Assembly (NCBI GenBank): GCA_026706345.1
Contig: JAPOYX010000239.1
Location: 1-46,924, forward strand
Length of the DNA stretch: 46,924 nt
DNA from: Gemmatimonadota bacterium
GTDB lineage: Bacteria; JAAXHH01
Direction: 5' to 3'
Below are positions 8,643 through 16,858 of this stretch, piece by piece (within the stretch, counting starts at the first letter, position 1; every line of letters begins with the position of its first letter). Made by a program: the position numbers and the translations under genes. The notes beneath the pieces were generated by a model. It saw only the letters and a program-made list of their open reading frames with translations, had not been told where the DNA came from and ran no database searches.

Positions 8643-9914
8643 CTAACCCTGGTTCGACCCACCCAGGATATCCTCGAGTTCATTCACGAACACCTCGAGT
8701 TCGTCCGGCTTGCCGATGGTGACCCGCAGATGATTTCCGAGGAGATCGGTCTCCCTGGTGCGGTATCCCGATCCGGCGCGCACCATAACACCGCGTCTGA
8801 ACAGTTCGCCCGACATCCGCCGGCTGTCCCGCTTGACGTCCACGATCATGTAGTTTCCGTGGCTCGGCGTATACGCCAGTCCCAGGCGGTCGAACTCGGC
8901 AGACAGGTATTCCTTGCCGTCGTTCACGACCTTCAGCGTGCGCGCCACGAATTCATCGTCGTCCAGGGCCGCCAGCGCCGCGTGCATGCCCAGCGTGCTC
9001 AGCCCGCCCCCGAAGAAACCCATGTGCGCCATCAGCATATCCATCATCCGCTGGCCAGCGACGGCGTACCCGATGCGCATGCCGGCCAGGCCGTAGATCT
9101 TGGAGAAGGTGCGGGCGACCACCACGTTTTCCCGCTCCAGGGCGAGTTTGACGGCATCCTGGTAGTCCGGATCCCGAACGAAGTGGATATAGGCTTCGTC
9201 GATGAGCACGATGGCCTTCTCGGGCGCCGCATCCACCAGGGACACCAGTTCGTCGTAAGGCACAATCGTTCCGGTGGGATTGTTGGGATTGGTGACGACG
9301 ATCAGGGACGTATTCGGGGTGATGGCCGCCTTCATGGCGCCAAGATCGTGCACGAAATCACCCGTGGTCGGCACGCGGACGACGCTGACGTTCTTCCCCA
9401 TCATCTGAAAACTCTGAAATCCCCGTGCGACCGATCCATATCCCGGGACCGCCTCGATACACTCCCTGCCGTCGCTCGCGGCCATGACGGCGAGCGCCTG
9501 AAGAATCGGACCCGAACCGGGGGTAACCATGATCCGGTTCAATTCCCTGAAACGCATGAAGGAGCGCATGTCAGTGAAACTCAGTTCGAAATTCTCGACG
9601 CCGGGGACGCCGTGGAACTTGTTGAGGCGGACCGGCAGGTCGACGCCGAAATCGTATCGGTTGATTTTATGCAGGTTCTCGGCGATGGCCGCAATGGCAC
9701 GGGGGGACGCGCCAAGCGGGTTCTCGTTGGCACCGATCTGAACCCGGCCCGGATCAACACCGTAGCCATGGACGTCGCTCGCCTTCTTGCCGGTGGCGAG
9801 CGCTTCCGCGATGTCCCAGGTCGATCCCGCGGCCACGGCGCCGGCGCCCAGCAAAGCGCCCTTCATGAAACGACGCCGGGTGAAACCGTTCTTCAGTACA
9901 CTCCCGAAACCCAT
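8643..9914 (-). CDS. Tat-exported PLP aminotransferase, HisC-like fold type I
   Basis: Starting at the ATG at 9914 gives 423 residues; GGAGG at 9922-9926 is seven bases away, whereas the nearby ATG at 9920 would be only one base away. The N-terminus has a twin-arginine signal, TRRRFMKGALL followed by an Ala/Gly-rich hydrophobic stretch. The rest is a class I/II aminotransferase similar to histidinol-phosphate aminotransferases: ENPLG, NPNNPTG, LIDEAY and the PLP lysine in TFSKIYGLAG, with MRIGYA after it. Tat export of a folded, cofactor-loaded aminotransferase to the periplasm is uncommon. It follows the GMC oxidoreductase gene after 53 bases on the same strand. Substrate is unknown; histidine synthesis is unlikely for a periplasmic enzyme. 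Confidence 0.88.
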   Translation of the reverse strand: MGFGSVLKNGFTRRRFMKGALLGAGAVAAGSTWDIAEALATGKKASDVHGYGVDPGRVQIGANENPLGASPRAIAAIAENLHKINRYDFGVDLPVRLNKFHGVPGVENFELSFTDMRSFMRFRELNRIMVTPGSGPILQALAVMAASDGRECIEAVPGYGSVARGFQSFQMMGKNVSVVRVPTTGDFVHDLGAMKAAITPNTSLIVVTNPNNPTGTIVPYDELVSLVDAAPEKAIVLIDEAYIHFVRDPDYQDAVKLALERENVVVARTFSKIYGLAGMRIGYAVAGQRMMDMLMAHMGFFGGGLSTLGMHAALAALDDDEFVARTLKVVNDGKEYLSAEFDRLGLAYTPSHGNYMIVDVKRDSRRMSGELFRRGVMVRAGSGYRTRETDLLGNHLRVTIGKPDELEVFVNELEDILGGSNQG

Positions 9915-9967
9915 GATCATGCCTCCGCAATTAAAAGTGATCAAACCACGTTCTGAGCTCGAACCTG

Positions 9968-11635
9968 CTACCTGATATTCAATCTTGACATCTGCGTAAT
10001 GATGTAATCGGCGCAGCGGAACGCCAACGCCTGGATCGTCAGCGTCGGATTGCTCTTTCCGCTGGTGACGAAGGACGAACCGTCCACGATGAACAGGTTG
10101 TCCACGTCGTGGGCCTGGTTGAACTTGTTGACCACCGAAGTCGCCGGATCGTTGCCCATGCGGCAGGTACCCATGAGATGAGCGTCGCCGTGGGGTACGA
10201 AATTCGGTGAGGCGACGATCCCGTGGGCCCCGGCGGTGTCGAGCAGCTCACGGGCCCGGTCGCGGAAGAAGTCCCCGAGTTTATGCTCGTTCGGATGCAC
10301 GTTGTAGGTTACGCGCGGGACAGGCAGGCCCCACTTGTCCCTGACGTCTGGATCCAGGTCTATCGTATTGGATTCCTGGGACATGGACTGCATGCTCGTC
10401 AGGGCGACCATGTAGCGGGTGTAGTTGTCCATGATCCATTTCTTGCGCCGGGCGCCCCACCTGCGAAGGCGCGGCATGTTCAGGTTGGCGAAAGATATGG
10501 TTTCGCCGTCTCCCCGCGGTTCCAGCACGCCCCCGCCGAAGAAGCCGTACTTGTCCGGATCGGGGTCGTAGACATCCTGTATGATCCGGGAATCCATGAC
10601 CCCCTTGTACTCGTTCAGATCCTTCTCGAAGAAACCCCGCGCGGACTGGTAGTAGTTGAACATGAGGTGCCTGCCCACCTTGCCGCTGCTGTTCGCCAGA
10701 CCGTCCGGAAAGAGATTCGATTTGGACATGAGCAGGAGGCGGGGGGTATGGACGCCGTTGCAGCAGACGATCACGGCACGGGCCTCCAGGCGATGCTCCC
10801 GAAGGTCCTTGTCGAGGTAGATGACCCCTTCCGCTCTGCCGTCCTCGTCGACGACGATCTCCCGCACGCAGGAATCGGCCCGCACCTCGCAGTTGCCCGT
10901 CCTCAGCGCACGGGGGATCATGGTGACCAGCATGCTGGACCGAGCGCCGATGGTACAGACGTAGCTTTCACAAAAGCCACAGTTCATGACCGGCGGCCGC
11001 CCGCCGTATTCCCGGGAGTTGATGGCCAGCGGCGCCGGGTAGGAGTGCCAGCCCAGCTTCTGGGCCGCCATGTCGGCCAGGGCGCCCGAGCTGGTCCGCG
11101 GCACCGGCGGCATGGGATAGGGCCGGCGGCGCGGCGGATCGAAGGGATTGGCGCCGGCGAGTCCAGAGATGCCGACTTCGTACTCGGCCTTTTCGTAGTA
11201 GTGCTCGAGGTCCCAGTAGTCGATGGGCCAGTCCTGCACGTCCGCGCCGTCCAGGTCGCCGAAGAGGCTTCGCTCCTTGAAATCGTTCTCGTGGAGCCGC
11301 CAGGATATGCCCGTGTAGTGGAGCGTGCTGCCGCCCACCGTGCTCTGCATGTGAATCCCGTGATCCTCGATGGCCTGTTCACTGGCCGACTGCCGGTAGG
11401 TATTGGGCTGGTCATGGCGATAGATGTCGGCGTGTTCATGCAGGCTGCTGCTGGCGGGATGCATCGCCGTGAGCTCGTCCTGGTCGAAGTGCCGCGTCTT
11501 CAGGAAGGGCCCCATTTCCATGGCGACGACCCTTAGGCCCTGCGTGCTCAGTTCCTTCGCCATGACGGCGCCGGCGGCACCGGTGCCGATGATGATGACG
11601 TCAGGTCGGCGGATTCTGGGATTGGGAAGGGACAT
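9968..11635 (-). CDS. GMC-family FAD oxidoreductase, gluconate 2-dehydrogenase large-subunit-like
   Basis: This 555-residue flavoprotein has an N-terminal dinucleotide-binding motif, IIGTGAAGAVMAKEL, and the typical C-terminal GMC block HLMGTCRMG followed by LFIVDGSSF and SNPTLTIQALAFR. The length and pairing with a subunit-3-like Tat protein match membrane-associated gluconate 2-dehydrogenase-type enzymes, which oxidise sugars or sugar acids in the periplasm and pass electrons to a cytochrome. It has no signal peptide of its own, so export would rely on riding with the small subunit, as known for this family. GGAG five bases before the ATG supports the start; only 13 bases separate it from the small-subunit stop. 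No cytochrome c subunit is encoded next to it. Confidence 0.9.
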   Translation of the reverse strand: MSLPNPRIRRPDVIIIGTGAAGAVMAKELSTQGLRVVAMEMGPFLKTRHFDQDELTAMHPASSSLHEHADIYRHDQPNTYRQSASEQAIEDHGIHMQSTVGGSTLHYTGISWRLHENDFKERSLFGDLDGADVQDWPIDYWDLEHYYEKAEYEVGISGLAGANPFDPPRRRPYPMPPVPRTSSGALADMAAQKLGWHSYPAPLAINSREYGGRPPVMNCGFCESYVCTIGARSSMLVTMIPRALRTGNCEVRADSCVREIVVDEDGRAEGVIYLDKDLREHRLEARAVIVCCNGVHTPRLLLMSKSNLFPDGLANSSGKVGRHLMFNYYQSARGFFEKDLNEYKGVMDSRIIQDVYDPDPDKYGFFGGGVLEPRGDGETISFANLNMPRLRRWGARRKKWIMDNYTRYMVALTSMQSMSQESNTIDLDPDVRDKWGLPVPRVTYNVHPNEHKLGDFFRDRARELLDTAGAHGIVASPNFVPHGDAHLMGTCRMGNDPATSVVNKFNQAHDVDNLFIVDGSSFVTSGKSNPTLTIQALAFRCADYIITQMSRLNIR

Positions 11636-11648
11636 GATCGCTCCGGAA

Positions 11649-12329
11649 CTACTCCTTGCCGATGATCCTGCTCTTCATAGGTCCGCCGTAGGGCTGCCAT
11701 TCGGGGTAGGCGATCTCCGGAATGGTCATGTCGAATTCACTGAAGGGGGGATCGTAGCCGAAAGGCGCACGGCCCGGGAAACGGATCAGCTTCCATCCAG
11801 TCTCACGGTAATTCCCGCCGTGGGCTGGATCGCAGAACATCCCTTCCATGGTATGCGTAACCACTATGCGCAGGAAGTCGCGGGCGCCCATGGGGGCGTC
11901 CTGCGGCCATTCCCGGGGAGACCTGGCCCGGTCGATTCCCATGAGCGCTCTTCGCTTTCCCCGGGTATCCAGATCCACGAAATCGGATTCGAGCGTAGCC
12001 CGGCAATACCGGTCGAAGGTGTCGAGGCCGGCTGTATAGGACGCCTTGTAGTCTGACCGATGGGCGCCGAGGGCCTGGTCGATATACACGACCACGCGGG
12101 CTTCCGCCGCGCCGGGACCGTTTTCGTCCGACGGCATGATCATCCGGGTCAGGGCATCCACCGTCCGTCCCTGGCGGGCGTCCAGATTCTGCCAGACATG
12201 TTCGTAAGGGACGTCCTCCTGCGCGTCGAGGACGCCGGTCCGGCTGAGTACGCCCAGCGTGACCACGCCGCCCGTGGCCCGGGCGGTGTTGGATATAAAC
12301 GACCTGCGTGAAAACCGCTTGGTAGTCAT
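11649..12329 (-). CDS. Gluconate 2-dehydrogenase subunit 3 family protein with Tat signal
   Basis: I place the start at the ATG at 12329, giving 226 residues beginning MTTKRFSRRSFISNTA, a twin-arginine signal with a hydrophobic stretch after it. The mature part begins with a helical segment around LDARQGRTVDALTRMIMP and DENGPGAAEA, typical of the gluconate 2-dehydrogenase subunit 3 family. FCDPAHGGNYRETGW in the middle and the WQPYGGP tail are also characteristic. The subunit normally carries the FAD subunit across the membrane and stabilises the complex. It is the first gene of a minus-strand unit with the GMC oxidoreductase and the aminotransferase. A longer frame to 12362 exists but has no better ribosome binding site. 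Confidence 0.87.
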   Translation of the reverse strand: MTTKRFSRRSFISNTARATGGVVTLGVLSRTGVLDAQEDVPYEHVWQNLDARQGRTVDALTRMIMPSDENGPGAAEARVVVYIDQALGAHRSDYKASYTAGLDTFDRYCRATLESDFVDLDTRGKRRALMGIDRARSPREWPQDAPMGARDFLRIVVTHTMEGMFCDPAHGGNYRETGWKLIRFPGRAPFGYDPPFSEFDMTIPEIAYPEWQPYGGPMKSRIIGKE

Positions 12330-12360
12330 GGTTGCGGGGCTCCGGAATCCGGTGATTACC

Positions 12361-12372
12361 ACGTTCGAACGT
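12361..12372. promoter_or_regulatory. Perfect 12-base palindrome ACGTTCGAACGT, candidate operator
   Basis: The sequence is its own reverse complement over 12 bases. It lies just downstream of the predicted transcription start of the gluconate-dehydrogenase-like unit and 31 bases ahead of its ATG, a usual position for a repressor site. No regulator for it is encoded next to it. Confidence 0.4.
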
Positions 12373-12382
12373 ACATCGGGAA

Positions 12383-12412
12383 TGTATACACATTTCGGGC
12401 CGATTTATTCAA
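12383..12412 (-). promoter_or_regulatory. Probable promoter of the gluconate-dehydrogenase-like unit
   Basis: On the minus strand TTGAAT (12407-12412) and TATACA (12383-12388) are separated by 18 bases. The start of transcription would fall near 12376, at the edge of the 12-base palindrome. Confidence 0.5.
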
Positions 12413-12490
12413 ACTATCCGCTCCAAAAATACGGCTGGATACCGGGTTGACAATAGAATTCGGCCGCGCGTAATCAGACGGGCAAAGAAG

Positions 12491-12518
12491 TTGACGGCTA
12501 TGCCTTCGAATCTATATT
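12491..12518 (+). promoter_or_regulatory. Promoter abutting the LD-carboxypeptidase start
   Basis: TTGACG (12491-12496) and TATATT (12513-12518) are separated by 16 bases. The -10 ends eight bases before the ATG at 12527, so transcription should begin at or next to the start codon, with no room for a Shine-Dalgarno sequence. This also argues against the in-frame TTG at 12491 as the start. Confidence 0.6.
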
Positions 12519-12526
12519 CATTTAGC

Positions 12527-13483
12527 ATGGATGTTCTGAAACCTCCGGCATTAAAACCCGGAGATACCATCGGGATCGTCGCGCCGGCCAGCCACTCCGC
12601 GCTCCCGAGCGCGTTGAATAACGGCCGCCGATCGCTCGAAACGCTCGGATTCCGCACGGTCACGGCGACGCATCATGCCGACAGGCACGGGTTCCTGGCC
12701 GGACGGGACGATGATCGTCTTGGCGATCTGGAAGCCATGTTCGCCGATCCGGATATCCAGGGCATCGTCTGCCTCCGCGGCGGGTACGGCTCGGCGCGGA
12801 TGCTGCCGCGCATGGATTTCGAGATGATTCGCGCCCACCCCAAGGTCTTTGTCGGCTACAGCGACATAACGGCACTCCACGGGGCCATACGCCGGCATAC
12901 CGGTCTGGTCACATTCTGGGGGCCCATGGTCTCGTCCGACATGAGTCCCGATTTCCGTCCGTTCAACCGGGACGCTTTCATGAAGGCGGTTACAGGCACG
13001 GCCGCCATCGGGACGATACCGCATCCGGACGATCTGCCCCCCGTGCAGGTCATTCGTGGTGGAACGGCCGTCGGACCATTGATCGGGGGCACGCTTTCGT
13101 TGCTTGCCGCCGCGGCGGGGACACCGTACGAATTCGAATACGACGGCGCCATCCTGTTCTTCGAGGATGTGGGCGAGGAGCCCCACCGGATCGACCGGAT
13201 GCTGACGCAGTTGCTGCAGGCCGGCAGGCTGGAACGGGTATCGGGGATCGTGATCGGCGAATGCGCCGGATGCGGCAGCGCCCCGAACAATCCCGCCTTC
13301 CCCTACGGAAATTTCAGCATCGAGGAAGTGTTTGCGGAACGCCTGCTGCCTCTTGGCATTCCCGTGATCTTCGGCCTGGGAATCGGCCACGGCACGTACA
13401 AGGCGACGCTGCCCCTGGGGGTACGGGCCACGCTGGATGGAGATGCCCGCAGACTCACCATCGAAGAATCGGGCGTCGGCTAG
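12527..13483 (+). CDS. ldcA: LD-carboxypeptidase, peptidase family S66
   Basis: The 318-residue protein starts MDVLKPPALKPGDTIGIVAPAS, a typical S66 N-terminus. The nucleophile is the Ser of FVGYSDITALH (just past residue 100); the Glu of FFEDVGEEPHRIDRML and the His of GLGIGHG complete the Ser-Glu-His triad. LRGGYGSARML is the conserved loop before the nucleophile. It trims the terminal D-alanine from murein tetrapeptides during cell-wall recycling in the cytoplasm; MccF-like immunity peptidases share the fold, so that alternative is not excluded. No Shine-Dalgarno precedes the ATG and a promoter ends eight bases upstream, suggesting a leaderless transcript. In-frame codons reach back to 12491 but run through the promoter. 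Confidence 0.88.
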   Translation: MDVLKPPALKPGDTIGIVAPASHSALPSALNNGRRSLETLGFRTVTATHHADRHGFLAGRDDDRLGDLEAMFADPDIQGIVCLRGGYGSARMLPRMDFEMIRAHPKVFVGYSDITALHGAIRRHTGLVTFWGPMVSSDMSPDFRPFNRDAFMKAVTGTAAIGTIPHPDDLPPVQVIRGGTAVGPLIGGTLSLLAAAAGTPYEFEYDGAILFFEDVGEEPHRIDRMLTQLLQAGRLERVSGIVIGECAGCGSAPNNPAFPYGNFSIEEVFAERLLPLGIPVIFGLGIGHGTYKATLPLGVRATLDGDARRLTIEESGVG

Positions 13484-13542
13484 TCTTCATCGGTCGAAAT
13501 GTCCCCCCGGTAGCCCGCAGTTTACGTGACAAAGGAATCTCA

Positions 13543-14484
13543 ATGGGCAGTCACATCTTGCTGGACGTACCCTTGCCGCCATCCGTAATGGATCTCTTCG
13601 ACTCCGGGGACCGGTTTCATCTGCTGGGTGACCTGGCAGATGAAGATGACCGCTGGCAACTGATCGACGCGTACCTCACCTACGGCCATCCCCCCACGGA
13701 CGGCGCGGTGATGGACAGGATGCCGAATCTGAAGGTCATCAGCAACTTCGGGGTGGGCGTGGATCATATCGACACCGAAGCGGCCCGGGTCCGGGGGATC
13801 CCCGTCGGCAACACGCCGAACATGCTCGACGGCGCCACGGCCGATATGACCTTCACCCTGCTGATGGCGGCGGCGCGGCGCGTTGTTGTCGGCGACCGGT
13901 TCGCGCGCAGCCCCGGGTTCACCCATTACGACCCGAGCATTCTCCACGGCTATGAAGTGCACGGGAGCACCATCGGCATCATCGGGATGGGCAGTATAGG
14001 GAAGCAGGTCGCCAGGAGGGCCCGGGGATTCGACATGGAGATCATCTATCACAACCGGAAGCCCGATCCCGAAGGATCGGAATACGGGGCCCGGTATGTC
14101 TCCCTGGAAACGCTGCTCGATACCGCGGATTTCGTGACCCTGAACTGCCCCCTCACCGACGAAACCAGGGGACTCATCGACGAAGACGCGCTGAAACGCA
14201 TGAAGCACACCGCCATATTGATCAACCTGGCGCGCGGCGGGGTGGTCGATCATGACGCCCTGTTCAACGCCCTGAGTAATGGCTGGATAGCCGGAGCGGC
14301 GCTGGACGTCACCGAACCGGAACCGCTGCCCAGGGACCACCCCCTGCTCACGTTGGACAACCTGGTCATCGCGCCCCACCTGGGCAGCGCGACCACGCGC
14401 ACCCGCCACGCGATGGCCCGCAGGACGGTGGAGAATCTCAAGGCGGGACTGGACGGGCGGACTCTGATCACCGGCGTCGCCTGA
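13543..14484 (+). CDS. D-isomer-specific 2-hydroxyacid dehydrogenase
   Basis: AAAGGA six bases before the ATG at 13543 fixes the start; the frame is open further upstream only because it overlaps ldcA out of frame. The 313-residue protein has the NAD(P)-binding GIIGMGSIGKQVARRA motif in the middle. Catalytic Arg lies in INLARGGVVD, Glu in DVTEPEPLP and His in IAPHLGSAT, all in order. YHNR after the second beta-strand lacks the acidic residue favouring NAD, so NADPH use, as in glyoxylate/hydroxypyruvate reductases, is likely. It would reduce a 2-oxo acid in the cytoplasm. It follows ldcA after 59 bases and precedes the interrupted ppx by seven. Substrate is inferred from family only. Confidence 0.9.
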   Translation: MGSHILLDVPLPPSVMDLFDSGDRFHLLGDLADEDDRWQLIDAYLTYGHPPTDGAVMDRMPNLKVISNFGVGVDHIDTEAARVRGIPVGNTPNMLDGATADMTFTLLMAAARRVVVGDRFARSPGFTHYDPSILHGYEVHGSTIGIIGMGSIGKQVARRARGFDMEIIYHNRKPDPEGSEYGARYVSLETLLDTADFVTLNCPLTDETRGLIDEDALKRMKHTAILINLARGGVVDHDALFNALSNGWIAGAALDVTEPEPLPRDHPLLTLDNLVIAPHLGSATTRTRHAMARRTVENLKAGLDGRTLITGVA

Positions 14485-14491
14485 GGTTGCA

Positions 14492-16030
14492 TTGTATTCC
14501 TTTGCGCCACTCGATCACCGTGTTGCCATTATCGACCTGGGGTCGAATACCCCCCGGCTCATGATCGCGCAGTACACCACCGACCGGGTCTTCAAGATTA
14601 CGGATGAGGTGAGCCGCCGGGTCCGCCTGGGCGAGGGCACCGCGGCCGAGAACCGGTTGCGCGTCCGGGCGCGGTCACGGGCGATCGACGCGGTCCGCAT
14701 GTTCAGGTCCTTCTGCGACGCCTAGGGCATTGAAGAGGTGATCCCGGTGGCCACGGCGGCCGTAAGGGACGCGGAAGACGGTCCAGCGTTCCTCGAAGAA
14801 ATCAGACAGGCGACCGGACTGGAATTCAGGCTCCTGAGCGGGGAAGAAGAGGCCTTCTACAGTTCCGTGGGCGTTATGAACAGTCTGGGGCTGTACGACG
14901 GGGTCATGCTGGACATCGGCGGCGGGAGCGCGGAGATCGGGTTGATCCGGAACGGTGCGTTTGCCCGGGGCGTAACCACGTTTTTCGGCACAGTGCGTAC
15001 CACCGAGACCTTTTTCCCGGACGACAGGGTGTCTCCGGGCCAGATGAAGCGGCTCGACAAGGTGCTTGACGCGTGTTTTTCCGGCATCGATTGGCCGAAG
15101 GCGAAGGGGAACCGGGCCATCGCGGGCGTAGGCGGCGTCGTTCGCGCTCTGGCCCGCATCGACCGCGTGGACAGGCGGTACCCGCTCGGACTGGTCCATG
15201 GGTACGAACTGAAGCGGGGACGGGTAGAAAAGCTGATCGGCCGCATCGCCGAGTTACTCGTTTCAGACCGGGCCCGACGGATACCGGGACTCCAGTCGGA
15301 TCGCGCAGACATCATCCTGGCGGGCGCCATGGTCGTGGCGGGCGTTATGCGGAACGCCGGCGCCGGCGGACTGGTCGTAAGTGGACAGGGGCTGAGGGAA
15401 GGACTGTTCTTCGAGCACGCCCTCAGGCCCGCCAGCCGTCCCGGTCACAGCGCCGAGTTACGGCGCTTTACCGTTCTGAACCTGGTCCGTCTCTACGGCT
15501 ACGAAGGAGCGCACACGGCCCACGTCGCCCGGCTTTCGCTCTCCCTGTTCGATCAGCTTCATGACGTGCACGGGTACGGAGTACGCGAAAGGGAATACCT
15601 GTGGGCCGCGGCCATGCTGCACGATATCGGCACGGTAATCGACTACTACGATCATCACAAACACTCGGCCTACATCATCGTCAACGCCGGGCTGCCCGGC
15701 TTCGACCACCGCGAAATCGTGATCATTGCCTATCTCTGCCTTAATCACCGTCGCGGGAAACCGGACTTCTCCCGGTACCACGCCATGTTGAAAAAGGGTG
15801 ATTTGAACCTGGTATACCGGCTTTCCGCGTTGCTCAGGCTGTCCGAGTACCTGGACCGGAGCCGGTCTCAGGCCGTCGAAGGCGTTCGACTTGTCGTGAC
15901 GGACAAAGAGGCGCGTCTGAAGATTGTGGCCGACAGCCCCGCTGCCGCCAGGGTCGAGTTGTCGGAGGCCCGCCAGCGTATTCAGTTGTTCGAAGAGTAC
16001 TTCGGCTTAAAACTCGACATCGTAGTGTGA
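14492..16030 (+). pseudogene. Ppx/GppA phosphatase with HD domain, interrupted by one in-frame amber codon
   Basis: Two open segments in the same frame, 14492-14725 and 14726-16030, together encode a full-length (about 512-residue) exopolyphosphatase/guanosine pentaphosphatase. The first carries the phosphate-binding AIIDLGSNT and VRLGEG; the second has VATAAVRDA, the DIGGGSAEIGL motif, GVGGVVRAL and a C-terminal HD domain (MLHDIG, then LNHRRGKP). They are separated only by TAG at 14723-14725, between FCDA and GIEEV. Related proteins usually have Tyr or His there, so a single change from TAC or TAT explains it. TAG is a normal terminator here (ilvD-like, pfkB-like and ldcA genes end with it), so recoding is unlikely. 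A fresh nonsense mutation or sequencing error is most likely; restart at GTG 14738 would lack the first ATPase lobe. Confidence 0.8.
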
Positions 16031-16129
16031 CCGAGGGGCCGGAGCGGGCTGTTGTTCAAAGCGTACTTCGGTCCTGGTGTGGTGTGGCGGCGGCGCGGAC
16101 GGCGGCCGTCACGAGGGAATCTGCCCGAG

Positions 16130-16858
16130 ATGATACTGAGCCATCACCAGAAGCGATTTTTTGGCGACTTCGGCTACCTCGCCCTTCCCGGCCTCATGCG
16201 GGAGGAGGTCCCGTGGATCGTCGAGGAATTCGAACGGGTGTTCCGCGAGGCCGGCGTCGTGCACGACGGAACCGCCCGCTCGAGTCTGGGATGCTTCATA
16301 GAACGAAGCGAACGGCTGTGTGCGCTGCTCGACAACCCCGGGGTCGACGGACTGCTGGCGGGCCTTCTGGGGGAGGACTACAACTACCTGGGCAGTGGCG
16401 GCGAGTTGTATGTCGGGGACGGCCTGTGGCATCCCGACTGCCATGGAGACCCGGTAGTCCAGGTCAAGTGGGCCATGTATCTCGATCCCCTGACCCGGAA
16501 GACCGGGGCCCTGAGGCTCGTGCCGGGTTCCCACCGACAGGGTTGGCAGGGAAACCTGGATACCCGGGCGCTCTGGGGCATCGGCATGGAGGAGGTCCCT
16601 TGCGTTGTTCCGGACAACCAGCCCGGCGACGTGATCGTGTTCAACCAGATGACCCTGCACAACGCCCTTGGGGGCGGAAACCGCAGGCGCATGCTGAATA
16701 TCCTGGCCTGTTCGTCCTGCCGTACGGAGACCGAACGGGCCTTTCTCAGGCGCAGGCTCCCGGCCGGCCGGAACGAACTGCGGTGGGAACTGATGCGCAA
16801 GACGGCGACGCCGGAGCGCATGCGCCACCTGGATCAACCATGGCAGATGCTGGCATAA
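16130..16858 (+). CDS. Phytanoyl-CoA dioxygenase (PhyH) family protein
   Basis: I take the ATG at 16130, giving 242 residues beginning MILSHHQKRFFGDFGYLALPGL, a normal PhyH N-terminus; an in-frame TTG at 16052 would add an arginine-rich stretch without similarity. The Fe(II) facial triad is visible as WHPDCHG (His-x-Asp) and LHNALGG (distal His), and NRRRMLNIL supplies the 2-oxoglutarate-binding Arg. LRLVPGSHRQG is the usual strand between them. It should hydroxylate a small molecule using 2-oxoglutarate and oxygen. Its last 19 bases overlap the start of the sugar-acid dehydratase gene, so the two are translationally coupled. Despite the family name, a fatty-acid substrate is not implied. Confidence 0.87.
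   Translation: MILSHHQKRFFGDFGYLALPGLMREEVPWIVEEFERVFREAGVVHDGTARSSLGCFIERSERLCALLDNPGVDGLLAGLLGEDYNYLGSGGELYVGDGLWHPDCHGDPVVQVKWAMYLDPLTRKTGALRLVPGSHRQGWQGNLDTRALWGIGMEEVPCVVPDNQPGDVIVFNQMTLHNALGGGNRRRMLNILACSSCRTETERAFLRRRLPAGRNELRWELMRKTATPERMRHLDQPWQMLA

Noticed and set aside
8730-9956. A 408-codon plus-strand open frame opposite the aminotransferase
   Set aside because: Antisense shadow; the minus-strand gene has intact family motifs and a Shine-Dalgarno.
10223-11536. A 437-codon plus-strand open frame opposite the GMC oxidoreductase
   Set aside because: No recognisable domain, antisense to a clear flavoprotein, and composition typical of a codon-bias shadow.
14738-16030. The second half of ppx as a separate functional gene from GTG 14738
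   Set aside because: It would lack the first phosphate-binding lobe (DLGSNT) needed for activity, and the upstream frame clearly continues into it.
16027-16839. A 271-codon N-terminal extension of the sugar-acid dehydratase
   Set aside because: The extension overlaps phyH out of frame and has no similarity to the dehydratase family; ATG 16840 gives the normal length.
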